From NCBI RefSeq assembly GCF_010183535.1, contig NC_071328.1, forward strand, positions 17,174,001 to 17,238,000: a DNA stretch of 64,000 nt, in the 5' to 3' direction. Each line of letters starts with the position of its first letter. Position 1 is the first letter of the stretch. Positions 1 to 14,064 of this stretch are shown here, one piece after another. The notes under the pieces are model-generated. The model ran no database searches. It had not been told where the DNA came from and was given only the letters and a program-made list of their open reading frames with translations. The position numbers and the translations under genes are program-made. This DNA comes from Caenorhabditis remanei (lineage: Eukaryota; Nematoda; Chromadorea; Rhabditida; Rhabditidae).

Positions 1-3000
1 AGAAGAAGCATTTCGAGGGCTAGAATTTTGGATCGAAGACTCATTTCGTTCGAAGCTCCGCCTTCTTCCTTCTGGGCGAGGATACAGAGAGCACGGAATA
101 CGAGAAATGCATCTTTTTGGAAAGAGTTTTGAAATGTGAATTGATCGTCGAGCGGTGCCTCACTCTCTCCCATTGTTGAACCGTTCCGTCGATGAGTTCC
201 GCCTCCTTCACTCGTTTCGTCTGTCTGAAAACGATAAGAGTTGAATCGGTATCACTCGGACTGGAAAATCGCTTCTTGAAACAGTTTTAAGGTCTTCAAA
301 TATCATCATAAGGGTACCCATATTTTTTACCCATTTCGAAATACATTTTGCTAATTACTTTTCGTCTATCCAAATGTCTCCCATTACTACCAGAGATGTG
401 CGGAACGGAAATCGGAAATTCCAAAATTTCCGATTTTTTTTCGGAAAAACTTCGGTTCCGAAATTTCCGATATTTCAAATATTTTCGTGATGGCAAAAAA
501 TAATTAGAATCGGAAGAAATTGCTGCAAAACTAATGAGAGCGCTGCCAAAACGTCACAGCTGTGTCAAAATTTACAGAATTTTTGATTTTTACAGCACAT
601 TTATTGGATTCTGACAATGAAAAACTTTTTAAAAACCGAGAATTTTCGGAATTTCCAAAAAGAATAATTCAGAATATTACCGAGTTTCGAATTTTCCGGA
701 AAATTTTTTCGGAAAAGTTCCGATTTCCGAAATTTTTAGTTCCGCACATCTCTGATTACCATTTCACCAACTGGTGGGCGAGGCCTGAGCCGTGTTCTAT
801 TGTTACATCATATTTTATCAGACTTGCAACAGGCCGGGCCGGGCCGGGCCGGAAGTAAAATTTCTAGCGCCCGGCCCGGCCCGGTCGGCCCGGAAGTTCA
901 GTACTGAAAAAAATTCAAAATTTTTTTTCGAAAATTTCCCGATTTTTTTTGAAAAATATTTTTTAAGAACAACTTTTTGTAGGTTTCGAAGGTTGTTGAA
1001 AAATATACTTGAGGAAAAATATGAAAAATTTTCAGAAAATATATTTTTCGACCAAAAATTGTAGTGGAAAAAGTTAAAAAATTCAAATCCGGGCCGACCG
1101 GGCTGGGCCGGCCCGGAATCTTGCAAGTCTGTATTTTATGAATATGTTAACAGTTTTTCATTCTTCAAATGTCTACTTAGTCAACCAGATTCCTACTTCA
1201 CACCAACTCACCGCCTCATTAGCCACCGTCGTGCCCACCAACATCTCGACAACTTCCCTAACAACCGTTTCATCATCTTTAATATTTCCAAACATCTCCA
1301 TTCGACTGAATACTGTACTTATTACTTGTGTTAACGTCGCCTTCGCCGTCGCTTGATTCACATGATTTTTTGAAGTTAAATAGATATTAAAACACGTTCG
1401 AACCGCGAGAATCAGAGAGGCTCCATGGACTTGACAGTGTTTTGATAGAACCACTGCGAGGACTGCCTGAACCGTTTTTGATAATTTTTGGATAAAATTG
1501 ATGAAAATTACCTTAATCAACTGCAACAGCACATTCTCATCAGTTCCTTGACCCAAAAACGGTGCACAAATCGCCTCTACAATCCGATCGATCAATTTCC
1601 TTTCAGGATTCGACGTATCCGGTCCCCTTCCAGTCAAATGACCGTAAGCAATCAACTTTTGTAGACAATCCAATGCAGTTATCACGATCCGAGGGGATTT
1701 TGAGTTGCATGCCAACTCAAACGGCAGAAAATATCGATCCGCTTCGATGAGTGTACCCGCATCTGGTAGATATTCTCCGTTATTACTACTCGGTGAGCCG
1801 TTCGTCTCCTCCGCTGATTTTAGCTCTTCTGCAATGAAATTTTAAGAAAATATCATAGTGGCCGCTTAATTTGATAGTTTTGAGTGGTTTTGCTTCACGG
1901 ATTGAATAAAAATGTAGTCTCCAAGCAGAAAATTATACTCCAAGCTCTAGCGAATACAATATAAGGAGACTGGAATAAAAACGCGAGAAAAAAAGCGCGC
2001 GGTGCCGTGCATCATCGGTAGATCAAGTAAGGGAACTAGGTAGGTCTATGATCTCACGGACTAGATTTGTAAACTGAGAACGAGTTAATGTGATTATGTA
2101 ATCAAGTGGATTACTACAATGTCAGAAGAGTTGTTGTAGCCGATTTTCGTTGTTTTCTAGTTTAAATTCTGACACATCTGCCCGAAAGTACTGGAAAATT
2201 AATGTTCTTTCTATTTACAGGTTTAAAAAAAGACGTTTACAACTACAGGGATCATAAATCTCAGTTTTCCAGCTGAATTATACTAAAAATTCCCAGAAAT
2301 AAACGGAAATCAGATTTTTAGAGCTAAAATTGGTTTTTTTTTGTCTTCAGATTTTTGTCTTCAGATGTCTTCAGACCCCGACTAGACTTTTTTCTCAATT
2401 ACTTTTTTTTCGATGGAGGACCGTTTTAGGCAGAGTTGCAACGGGCCGGGCCGAAATCAGAATTTCTCCGGCCCGGATTTTCAGTACTAAATTTTTTTTT
2501 TCGAAATTTTTCCGATTTTTTCGAGAAAAAATTTTTAAAGGGGGAATTTTGAATGTCTCAAAACTCGTTTTAGACTGATTTTTCAGATATACTTGAGAAA
2601 AAATTTGGAAAATTTTCAGAAAAAAATTATTGAATAAAAATTCTAGTGAAAAAAAATTCAAAAATTCAAATCCGGGCCGGCACTTTTGGAATTTTGCAAG
2701 TATGGTTTTCTTAACATTTTCGCACGATTTTTATTGCGAAATTTGAGAAAGAGTCGATTTCTGAGCTATAACCGGTGTTACGAAAATCAACCAAGGCACA
2801 GTTTAAGCAAAATTGGCACGAAGAAGTCGTAAACTTGGAGAAAATGACAAAAATGGGAAGAGCTTCGTTCTCAACCGAACCCTGTACAATTTTCTATTTG
2901 AAAATCATCTTTTTAACCTGTTTTTAGTGAGAAAACATAACTTTTTTCTTGGTTTTTCTGATTTTTTGACATATTTTACACTTTCTTCGATAATAAGACC

Positions 3001-3133
3001 CACCAAGTGCATTATCACACGCTTTTTTGAGCTGTAAATTCTCCTTTTTCTTAATATCTTTATCCGCGAGTATTTTCTCGATTCCACTTCTCAAAAACAT
3101 ATTGCCAATCGATTTCTTCTGTAGTGTCGTCAT
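1..3133 (-). CDS. agef-1: Arf guanine-nucleotide exchange factor, BIG/Sec7 family (N-terminal part)
   Basis: Large Arf-GEF that activates Arf GTPases at the trans-Golgi and endosomes. Four exons can be placed: 3133-3004, 1828-1512, 1466-1212 and 224 to beyond the left edge. All junctions are GT-AG and keep frame. The product starts [11 protein letters not shown] and contains the conserved N-terminal BIG1/BIG2 DCB region: [14 protein letters not shown], then [45 protein letters not shown] and [12 protein letters not shown], then [13 protein letters not shown] in the last exon. The Sec7 catalytic domain lies outside the window. Introns 225-1211 and 1829-3003 are unusually long because they hold transposon copies. 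The start is the first ATG of the exon carrying the conserved N terminus. NSA2 lies upstream on the same strand, about 480 bp from stop to start. Identity is firm; the worm symbol rests on orthology and gene order. Confidence 0.92.
391..754. mobile_element. MITE-like inverted-repeat element in agef-1 intron
   Basis: The ends are inverted copies of CAGAGATGTGCGGAAC (left at 391, right ending at 754), followed by AT-rich arms full of TTTCCGA/TCGGAAA motifs. No coding capacity is visible. It lies in the agef-1 intron 225-1211. A related fragment (CCGGTTTCCGAAATTTTTAGTT) lies at about 13730-13756 inside a gpi-1 intron. Confidence 0.75.
820..1130. mobile_element. GGCCGGG-ended inverted-repeat element, copy 1
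   Basis: The terminal inverted repeats are AGACTTGCAA and TTGCAAGTCT, with runs of GGCCGGG/CCCGGCC just inside each end and an AT-rich centre. It is non-coding and lies in the same agef-1 intron as the preceding MITE. Related copies occur at 2434-2703 and 32684-32840. Confidence 0.75.
2434..2703. mobile_element. GGCCGGG-ended inverted-repeat element, copy 2
   Basis: A diverged copy in agef-1 intron 1829-3003. It starts near AGTTGCAACGGGCCGGG and ends with CCGGGCCGGCA followed by TTTTGCAAGTA. The GC-rich blocks are shorter than in copy 1. Confidence 0.65.
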
Positions 3134-3485
3134 TCCAATCGGATTATGGTCTCATTCTGGAATTGGGATTATGAAAAATGCATTTTAGGGTAAAAAACGA
3201 TAAAAATCAAGAAAACACTATTTTTTATGTGGTTTTCCAATAAAAATAGCTCATAAACCGATTTTATTGGCCGCTGGGAACTTTATGAGTGGACACGACA
3301 ATTGTGTGCAATTGCGCGTAAGATATAATGCCGCACGTCAGCAATAAGAGTTGCAGATTTTTCAGAAAATTCCAGGTGGATTTCAAGAAAAGAGAATTTC
3401 GCAATATAATCCACGGGCGGTTCCACGTGTCACATTAACAAAGAGAGAAAAAAAATAACAATCGAGTATTTAGATCAACTTCTTT

Positions 3486-3491
3486 TTTATT
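3486..3491 (-). promoter_or_regulatory. Poly(A) signal of NSA2
   Basis: AATAAA on the minus strand, about 125 bp past the NSA2 stop codon. Confidence 0.5.
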
Positions 3492-3614
3492 GAAAAATTA
3501 GAATGGGGTAGAGAAAACAATGATAAAATCAACAAATGAACGAGTGGGGGAACGAACGCAGCAGTGGACAAAAAAGTGTAAATGAATTGGAGAGAGAAGA
3601 TCAGAGAGGAGGAA

Positions 3615-5074
3615 TTAGATGAGGAGAACAGCGTTGATGCATCCGTCGTTCTCTGGATTGTTCGTCACTTGGGCGAATTTTCCCCAGACAACCTGAAAGA
3701 AATGGAGAAAGTTTATATGAAGTTGAGAAGTGGAGGAAGGCAGGTGGAAATAGGAGGTGTTTTGAGGAAAACAGCTTATTGTTGAGTTGTTTTTTTTTCT
3801 ATTCTACAAACTAACCCGTTTACTCCGAGCTTAGGAAAATGCGGTAAAGGCACGACAGTTTCATCCTTTTTTTTCAAAAATGTTTTGAAAATTAAAGAAT
3901 TAAAAAGAATAAGCTAAATTTCAGATACTCTGTTAATAATGACGGTTGGAGTCAAATGTAACAAAAATTTTCAGCAAAAAGTTCAAAATTATATCGAGAA
4001 TTTCTCGACGAGAAAACTAGATAAAAATGCGTTGGACTCCAAAAACTTTCCATTTAGGGTGAAGCTGTCGCAAAAAGTGCTAGGGATTATCGGAAATCTT
4101 TTCGAAGCTGAAGTCGACATGTTTTTTTTTGAAAATTGACAAAATTAGGGCAAAAAATCAGAAATTTTCCAGAAAAGTTGCCTTGTTTTGTACGAATTCA
4201 GTTGAAAAATGCTCCAACTTTTATTTTTACTCATAAATAACGCCCATCTTCTCAATTCTCTCATTAATTACCTTTCCGCCTTGTGTAACCATTCCCAACT
4301 CGGAAACGTTGACTTCAATTATAGTTCCCTTCGTAATAACCCCCAAAGACGTGTACATCTGACTCGATGGATTCTTCTTCACACCAACAATTGGAAGATG
4401 GAACGTCGTCTGCAGTTCCGGATGAGTGACGTGTGCTTTCTTGAAACGAAGACCCATAGGACGAATGAATCGTTCGAATTTTGCTGGTTTTCTTGTGAAC
4501 GATTCGCCGACGAATGTGACTTTCGTGACCATTCTCTTCCATCCTTTTCGATTCGTTTTTCCCGTTTTCACCACTTTAAATGCCTCGGCATCACTGACTG
4601 CGCGGACCTGGGGAATCGGAACATTAAATTTGCCGGCCTTTTGCTTTCTCTTCTGCTTAATCATATTCGATAGAACTGTTCCTGTAGTCTGCTGCTGTCT
4701 GTCGAGAAGATATGCTGGCACAGCGCCCTTATCCGGCTGCTCCACTGTGTTCTTTTGCTCTTTTTCCTCATGTTGCTTCAGAAGTTTACGCATCTCCACT
4801 TTCTCAGAGTATCTCTTCTTATGGTACAGCTTCGCCTTGTGTCCACGCAACGTCTTCGCCATTTGAGAGCGGTCGTGGGCGGCACGAGCCAGCTTTTTGC
4901 GCCTGAAAAGGGAAGCATTTGTTAAAAAGTCGCGAGAAAATAGATTTTCTCACTGTCTCTCCTCATAATCGAGACGACGTCCGTGACGTTTTCTGTGTAG
5001 CTCGATGTGCTCGTTCTGTGGCTGAAAAATCGGATTTTAGCGGGATTTCAATGGGGATAACGGGAACTTACCAT
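3615..5074 (-). CDS. NSA2: NSA2 ribosome biogenesis protein (W09C5.1 orthologue)
   Basis: Nucleolar factor required for 60S subunit maturation (27S pre-rRNA processing). Four exons: 5074-5072 (only the ATG), 5021-4954, 4902-4272 and 3692-3615. They total 780 nt, or 259 residues, against about 260 for the human protein. Family blocks read in order: [117 protein letters not shown], then [17 protein letters not shown] and CINAVLLI in the last exon after a 579-bp intron. A TTTCAG at 5113-5118 upstream of the ATG is a likely trans-splice acceptor. The protein is very conserved, so the assignment is secure. Confidence 0.96.
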
Positions 5075-5111
5075 TCTGTTAATTTATATATTATTACAAC
5101 AAGTCGAGTGG

Positions 5112-5118
5112 TCTGAAA
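5112..5118 (-). promoter_or_regulatory. Probable spliced-leader acceptor of NSA2
   Basis: GTTTCAG followed by ACCACTCGAC, about 38 nt upstream of the NSA2 start codon on the minus strand. It fits a nematode trans-splice acceptor; which leader is used cannot be told. Confidence 0.4.
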
Positions 5119-6398
5119 CAACTGCAATTAGTAAATGCAACGATTGAGATTGCGAAAATTGGGTAATTGGAGGAACAAAGCGTGAAAAATTGTGACATTT
5201 TTTATTTTTTTGAAACAAATATCAATTTTCGAACAATATCGACTCAATATATATATACTATTTATTATCGAAATAAAAAAATGTCGGAACTTTTTTATTT
5301 CGACAATACCGACTTAAAAAATTATTCTTTTTGTGATTTTCAATCAAAAAATATTGGTCTAAGCCACGAAAATCAGTAAAATTCAAGATAATTACTTCTC
5401 TAAACTGTTTTTGGTAAATTCAAAAACGTAAGATACTTATCGGAACTGCATTTTTTCTTTAAGAAGTATCAACGAAAGTAGTTTAAGCCAAAATTCATAT
5501 GAAACTTTGATCACGCATTTTCCGACCAATTTTCTCTATTTTTCGCTTCAATTTGGGTAATTTCTATTCACAATTCAATAAACCAATTAAATCTTTAATT
5601 TTTTACTGCAAAAATACGGAGAAACCATTTACAAATTAAAAAATAGGGTTGAAAAACGCAAAAACTCGTGGGTGAAAATAATTCGTTTCAAAGGCGCATG
5701 GCGTAAATCGACACCGATATCTCGCCACGAAAAGGGGGAGACAGACGCCGCGAGATTTGAATCGTATTTTTTGACTGTTTGGATTTTTTCTCGTTTTTGG
5801 AACTGAAATTGTGGAGTTCATGGAGTGTGAGGTGAATTTCAGCATGAAAATAAAAGTGTTGGAGGTGGTAGAGAGAAATAAATATAATTTTTCAGTCGTA
5901 AAGTTGAAATTTGCACGGTGTTCCAAACAGCGAATCCAGTTCAGCCTATCGGTTACTGACGCGTTTTACGTGCAGCCCGCGAAGCTTCCCGCGTGAATAA
6001 TTATTGTGATCTCTAAAAATTTTTTGATCTAAAATTCACGTGGGAACGCTTTTTTGACACATGAAGCACGTTTTGAGCTTTTTTGGCTTTAAAAAAGCTT
6101 TTAACGAAAATCCAAAACGACCATCTGATAGGAAATGTTGTTTGCTTCATTTTAAGCTATCATTTGTTAATTTTGGTTGTCTGGAAATGCCGCTACGGCT
6201 CAGAATGTAGTTTTCAGGAAAAACGGTGTTTTCGGAGCAAAAGTATAACAATTCCTGGCTTTTCTGTGCTGAGCAATTAAATATCATCAAGTTGCACAAT
6301 AAAAAACAGGTCTCGGTCCGCAGATTCGCGATTTTTTATATGAAAACACCGATTTTTGTTCAAACCATAAAAAGAGCCGCATAAAATCATTGGGACGA
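5119..6398. other. Intergenic region between NSA2 and a TIR element
   Basis: AT-rich sequence without a convincing gene. It holds a small hairpin at 5263-5308 (TATTATCGAAATAAAAAA facing TTTTTTATTTCGACAATA), related in its ends to the palindromic element at 20919-21032. Open frames near 5636-5926 and 5811-5996 overlap each other and show no recognisable domain. Confidence 0.5.
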
Positions 6399-7785
6399 CC
6401 ACGTTGAGACCCAGCTTACCTATGCAGACGCGCTCTATTGAGAAACTGCGTGTTCCTAAATTATTTCACTCGAAAATGAAGATTTTTCACAATTCCAAGT
6501 TTAGCAAGCAATTTTTACGCGGAAGAAGATAAATTTTGGCAAAAATAGCAAAATTAATATTTCAGGTGGTTGAAATATGAATATTTTCAGACAAAGCGGC
6601 AATTGCAGAGCTAGGAGAACGTAACAAAGAAGAAAAAGGTTCATTTTTTATCATATTGTTCCGTAAAAATTACTTAAACCGTAGGCAAATTAATTTTTTC
6701 AGCTTTCCCAACGATGAGACGGGAGATTAACAACAAGTTCGAAGAAGGAGGGGCAGCGACAAGGAATGAGGGCGATCGAGATGTTGAGAGGGAAGGAAAG
6801 TTCAAGGATAGCGAAAAAGGAGCATGTAAGTGAGAAAGTAGCAGGAAGGCGCAGAATCTTATTGTAGAGCGGCATGGAAGAAGAAAAATAATTTTTCAGG
6901 TCTCATCAATCGCATGATAAAGAAAGCAGCGGGTTTCGAAAGCAGCGCAGAAGCAGCGGAACAACGCAGAGCGGCCGGGATTTTAAATTTTTAGTTGTAT
7001 GATTGTAATAATAAAATTAATAAATTACATAATTAATTACAAAGCTATCGTTTATTTTTGAATTAACAAGCAAAGAAGAAATAAATGGGTGTTGAGCGTC
7101 CATTTTGAGGCAGCACGAACTTATTGTTAGTAGAGAAAGTCGACGGGAAGCGTTGTAGAAGTGCTGAAAAGAGAGACATGCCCTACGGGAAAAGCTTGAT
7201 CAAAAATGAAACAATTCAGGTGGAAAAATGACCTAAAAAATTGTAGGAGTCCGTTCCATCCATTCGAAGTGTCCGTTCCATCGTCCCCGAGGTGTCCCAA
7301 GCGTCAAGACGAAAGAGAAGAGAGGCGGAAGTTGTCGAGCCTGTAACAATCAGAAGATTATTGAAATTTATCAGAAAAATATATTGATATCAATAAATTC
7401 TTATTCTTATTTGCCTACGGGAATGCGACTTTTTAGAACAATATTCAGGAAAAAATAACCTTTACAGCTCGTTCATCAATTGACTTGTAAATATCGTTGA
7501 TATCCGTCGTTATAATACTTTTCTGAAAACAATCAATTAAATTTTAGCAATAATAACATTAATCTTAGCATATATAATTTTTATTTTACGAAAAAACAAC
7601 GAAATTTCATCAAAATACTTGCAATAATCGAGAAATAAAACGAGAAAAATTGAACAAACGGAAAATAAAATATTCTAATGTTCACCGCTACGACAAGCTG
7701 TAAGTCTAATGTTCACCGCTACGACAATGTGTACCCCCCTTAGCAATAGAGCGCGTCTGCATAGGTAAGCTGGGTCTCAACGTGG
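6399..7785. mobile_element. 1.39-kb TIR element with perfect 42-bp ends
   Basis: The first 42 bases (6399-6440, starting CCACGTTGAGACCCAG) are repeated exactly in inverted orientation at 7744-7785. The flanks carry a possible 4-bp target duplication (ACGA at 6395-6398 and 7786-7789). No transposase is seen. The interior holds a small spliced plus-strand reading frame (6591-6994) and, near 7674-7727, two copies of TCTAATGTTCACCGCTACGA. It is probably a non-autonomous DNA transposon. The superfamily is unknown. Confidence 0.8.
6591..6994 (+). CDS. Small spliced ORF inside the TIR element (function unknown, 5' end missing)
   Basis: Three exons, 6591-6638, 6703-6825 and 6900-6994, are bounded by TTTCAG acceptors and GT donors (GTTCAT, GTAAGT) and stay in one frame to a TAG. 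The peptide runs KAAIAELGERNKEEKA, then FPTMRREINNKFEEGG, a charged stretch, INRMIKKAAGFESS and AEAAEQRRAAGILNF. It is highly charged and probably helical or disordered; no family is recognised. An AATAAA lies just downstream (about 7008). No in-frame start is visible upstream: a TGA lies in frame just before the first exon acceptor, so a 5' exon is missing or unrecognised. It may be a captured host gene fragment. Confidence 0.45.
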
Positions 7786-8402
7786 ACGACAGAAATTTTT
7801 CAAATTGTGCTCAAATGATAGGTATTGAGCCAATCTATCAGACTGTCGTTGCAGAAATTGAGAAAAATTCGAAACAAAAGCACAAGAGTCGAAAAACAGC
7901 ATTTTCAGTGCAAAAAATAATTTTCCATTTTTGTAATTTGCAAATGCGCTCTAATGAGAAAAATCGTGAAAAATTCCATTTCGCTGTTTGGAATACCGTG
8001 ATTTGTTGTTAACTTCAAACTTCTTCAGGGATTCTCTCAGATTCAAATTACATTCTTCACAGGAAATCCACGTCGCTTCCGGACTTCCCCAATTCTTTTT
8101 CGGTTCTTTCCAAACCAAATCATTCTGCTGTCCATTTCGAAATGACCTCTCCTCGCGCAGCTGTCATTTCGCGCGTCGCACACACACCATTTCCCTTCAC
8201 AATGCACATCTGTCTTCCTGCTTCGCCTCAATTGATTTCGTCGTCCGTTCCGACCCCTTGCTGAGAAGACGGGTCACTCAACATACATCCTTTTCTCAAA
8301 TATTAGTACCCTTCCGTGTTCTTCTATTCATTCACTCCTCTTTGAGCCTCGCTATTTAGCCGCCCGTGTCTCAGAATCACTCAAAGAATGGTGCTATTTC
8401 AG
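7786..8402. promoter_or_regulatory. Upstream region of unc-59
   Basis: About 600 bp between the TIR element and the septin start. Pyrimidine-rich from about 8020. TGCTATTTCAG at 8392-8402 directly precedes the ATG and looks like a spliced-leader acceptor, which is why the ATG at 8388 is not used as the start. Confidence 0.5.
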
Positions 8403-10050
8403 ATGAGTCGTAGCACTACTACGAGAACTGAAGAACTCGTGCCACGTGGCACTTCGGGTCCGAAAGAGACTCAGAATTATTGGGGATTCGCCAATTTCCC
8501 GAATCAAGTTTTCCGGCGAGCCGTCAAAAACGGATTCGATTTCACGTTGATGGTTGTTGGTGAGTATGGAGTAGCGCGTTTTTCCAGTTTATAACTCGTT
8601 AAGTGCAAAAAATAACAAATCTTTAAACTCATTTTCAGGCCGAAGTGGACTCGGAAAATCCACGTTCATCAACACACTTTTCTTGGCTGAAATCAATAAT
8701 CTCAACGAGAAAGAGTCGACTCCAACACCTCTTCCATCAACAGTTCGTGTCGAAGAGAAACTTGTGAAGTTGACGGAAAATAGTGTGTCACTCAATTTGA
8801 CACTTGTAGACACACCCGGTTTCGGTGATGCTGTGAATAATTCGAAATGGTGAGGTTGGAAGCAAAATTAATTTAAAATTCCTCATTTTCAGCTGGGAGC
8901 CCATTGTGAACTACGTCGAGAGCAAGTTTTTCGAACATTTCTGCGAAGAGACTCGCATTGATCGTGGCGATAAACCAATCGATAAATGCGTCCATCTCTG
9001 TTTATACTTCATCGAACCGTCAGGACACGGACTGAAACCAATCGATATCGAGTTGATGAAACATCTCCACGGAAGAGTGAATATAGTTCCAGTCATTGCA
9101 AAAGCTGACTGTCTGACTCGCGATGAGTTGCGCCGTTTCAAAACGCAAATCGTGAAAGACGCAGAGGCGGCTGAAATTAAATTATACAAGTTCCCAGAAC
9201 TCGAGGATCCTTCGGCAGACAAGACAACTGCGGAGAAACTGCGAAAAGCGCTTCCGTTCGCAATTATTGGATCGAACACTCTGAAAGAGAAGGATGGACG
9301 ACGCATTCGCTATCGAGAGTATCCTTGGGGTACTGTAGAAGTGGAGAACATGGAGCATAACGACTTTTTGACACTTCGCGATATGATTATTCGAACTAAT
9401 TTGATTGATATGATTGATGTGACGAGAAATGTTCATTACGAGAATTTCCGATTCCGTCAGATGGAGGGTCTCCCGAAAAATGAAAATAATCGGTAAGAGC
9501 ACGGAAATTCCATCTTTAGTGCAAATTTTTGAAAAATTTGGTCGCCTGAGCCGGAAACTCCGCCCACTTTTTGCTTATTTTCATACTAAAAACCCTAATT
9601 ATTTCCAGCGATCCATTCACTCATTTGGAAGATGAAAGACGTCAAAAAGAGGAGGAGTTGGCAGAGAAACGAGAGACATTGGAGAAAGTGAGTTTCGGGC
9701 TACAAACTACATCTTACAAAGGTTTTCAGGTTTTCAACGAAAAAACCGCGGCTCGCCAGAAGCGAAATGTCGAAAGAATGTCGTCACTCGATGAGATCGA
9801 ACAACAGAATATGCAGAAACTCGACGCAAAACGTGCTGAAATCATCCGTCTTCGTCACGAAATCGGTGAACTTCGTAACGGGACACTGACGTCTTCGCAG
9901 ACGTCGTTGGCGACGTACAACGAGAATAACTCGCAGAATTCAACGTTTAATTCCACTTCTAAATCCTCTCCTCCACCGACCGCCACGTCATCAACTTCTG
10001 GAACAATGAAGAAGCGAATGGGTGGTCTCGGCCTTTTTAATCGGAATTAA
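8403..10050 (+). CDS. unc-59: Septin GTPase (UNC-59 orthologue)
   Basis: Filament-forming GTPase of the septin ring used in cytokinesis and cell migration, partner of UNC-61. Exons: 8403-8559, 8639-8849, 8893-9492, 9609-9687 and 9730-10050, giving 1368 nt and 455 residues (worm UNC-59 is about this size). The P-loop GRSGLGKS is at residues 53-60, DTPGFG near 110 and AKAD at 192-195. The septin unique element follows ([19 protein letters not shown]). A C-terminal coiled coil rich in E/K/R ([15 protein letters not shown]) precedes a Ser/Thr/Asn-rich tail. The polyadenylation signal is near 10207. It converges tail-to-tail with ubc-14. The choice of UNC-59 over UNC-61 rests on gene order as well as sequence. 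Confidence 0.94.
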
Positions 10051-10225
10051 TTTGTTTATTTTTATTTTTTCACTCCCGAAAATCGCCGACTTCTTTTAAT
10101 TCTATTGTACACTTGTCGCATAATCTACCCGATTGTTGCTCACCTGATATTGTTCTCCTGAAAGTCATCCGTATAATAACTTAATTCTTTTTATTTTACA
10201 TTAATTCAATAAAAACATTATTCAA

Positions 10226-10884
10226 TCAAATTTCCGACGCGGGAAGACAGAGTGTCTTGCGAACCAACGAGTCGGCGATCTTCTCGAATTGCGCACGATC
10301 CTCTCGCCACATTTTGGCAGCGCTCACGTTCGCTGGCGACTCATCGTTTGGTTCTGGAACGGAATAATTGAGTTAATGAGACAAGATGTTCCTATCAACT
10401 CACCAGCCAACATACTCACAACACTTAACAGAATTTTCTCAATCGATTGAACAGGCGACCATCGTTCATTCGATAGCTCGTAACCGGTTGGATCGTCTCC
10501 GGGTGCATGAAGAATCGAGATGCAGACACGTCCGTCTGCGTAGATATTCGGATGGAATATTCCACATGTGAAACGCATTTTTGGTGGCGACAGCGGGTAG
10601 TCCTGAATATAGATTAATTAAGATATTTTATTAAAAACGCAGTCTTCTCACTTGTGGAAAAGTGATACGTGCAGGAAAGACACCATTGGCGAAGCACGTT
10701 TCTTCTGGTCCTGTAATGAGACATTCCCATTCGAAGAAGTTATCCTCGTCGATTGGAGCAGCGATTATTCCCTCTGGTGGGCGTGTTGTTAGTTCTGGAA
10801 GAATAAAACTTGTGAGAAAGTTTCAGTCTCCTTATCCTCACCTTTATACTCTGTCATGAGTCTTTTTAATGCGTATCCTGCCAT
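10226..10884 (-). CDS. ubc-14: Ubiquitin-conjugating enzyme E2 (UBE2G2/Ubc7 type)
   Basis: ER-associated degradation E2. Exons 10884-10842, 10794-10652, 10602-10404 and 10353-10226 give 513 nt and 170 residues. It starts MAGYALKRLMTEYK. It contains the E2 core ENFFEWECLITGPEETCF, DYPLSPPKMRFTCGIFHPN and the active-site Cys89 in GRVCISILH. The acidic insertion after the active site (APGDDPTGYELSNERW) is typical of the UBE2G2/Cdc34 group. The C-terminal exon reads EPNDESPANVSAAKMWRED. A TTCCAG acceptor at about 10911 leaves a 27-nt leader and suits trans-splicing. It lies about 295 bp downstream of gpi-1 on the same strand, so the two may form an operon. Confidence 0.96.
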
Positions 10885-11178
10885 TATCGATTAGTTTTAG
10901 ACTCGAAAAACTGGAAATAAATCATTCTTTGTTAAAAAAAAACTATTGATTTTCTGCAACCAAAAATATATATTTTGCGGATGAAAACCACTATTCCAGT
11001 GAAAAATTCTATTTTACATTAAAACTGCAATCTATTTAATTTAATTTTTCAAAATACATGTTTTACTCATTATTCTAATAAGACTACCAGAAAAATACAA
11101 ACTCAGTGAGAGATGGTGCGAGTGGAGAGAGACTAGAGGAAAAGGGGAGGGTTAGAGAAAACGAGACAATTTTTTAAT

Positions 11179-14064
<2,886 letters not shown>

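Noticed and set aside
3582..3785. Plus-strand 67-residue frame
   Set aside because: Antisense to the last NSA2 exon (3615-3692), which matches the conserved NSA2 C terminus.
5636..5996. Overlapping frames on both strands (96 and 61 residues)
   Set aside because: No domain, no splice signals and biased composition; treated as chance.
8388..8402. ATG at 8388 as the septin start
   Set aside because: The 15 bases before ATG 8403 read as a splice acceptor (TGCTATTTCAG), and septin similarity begins after 8403.
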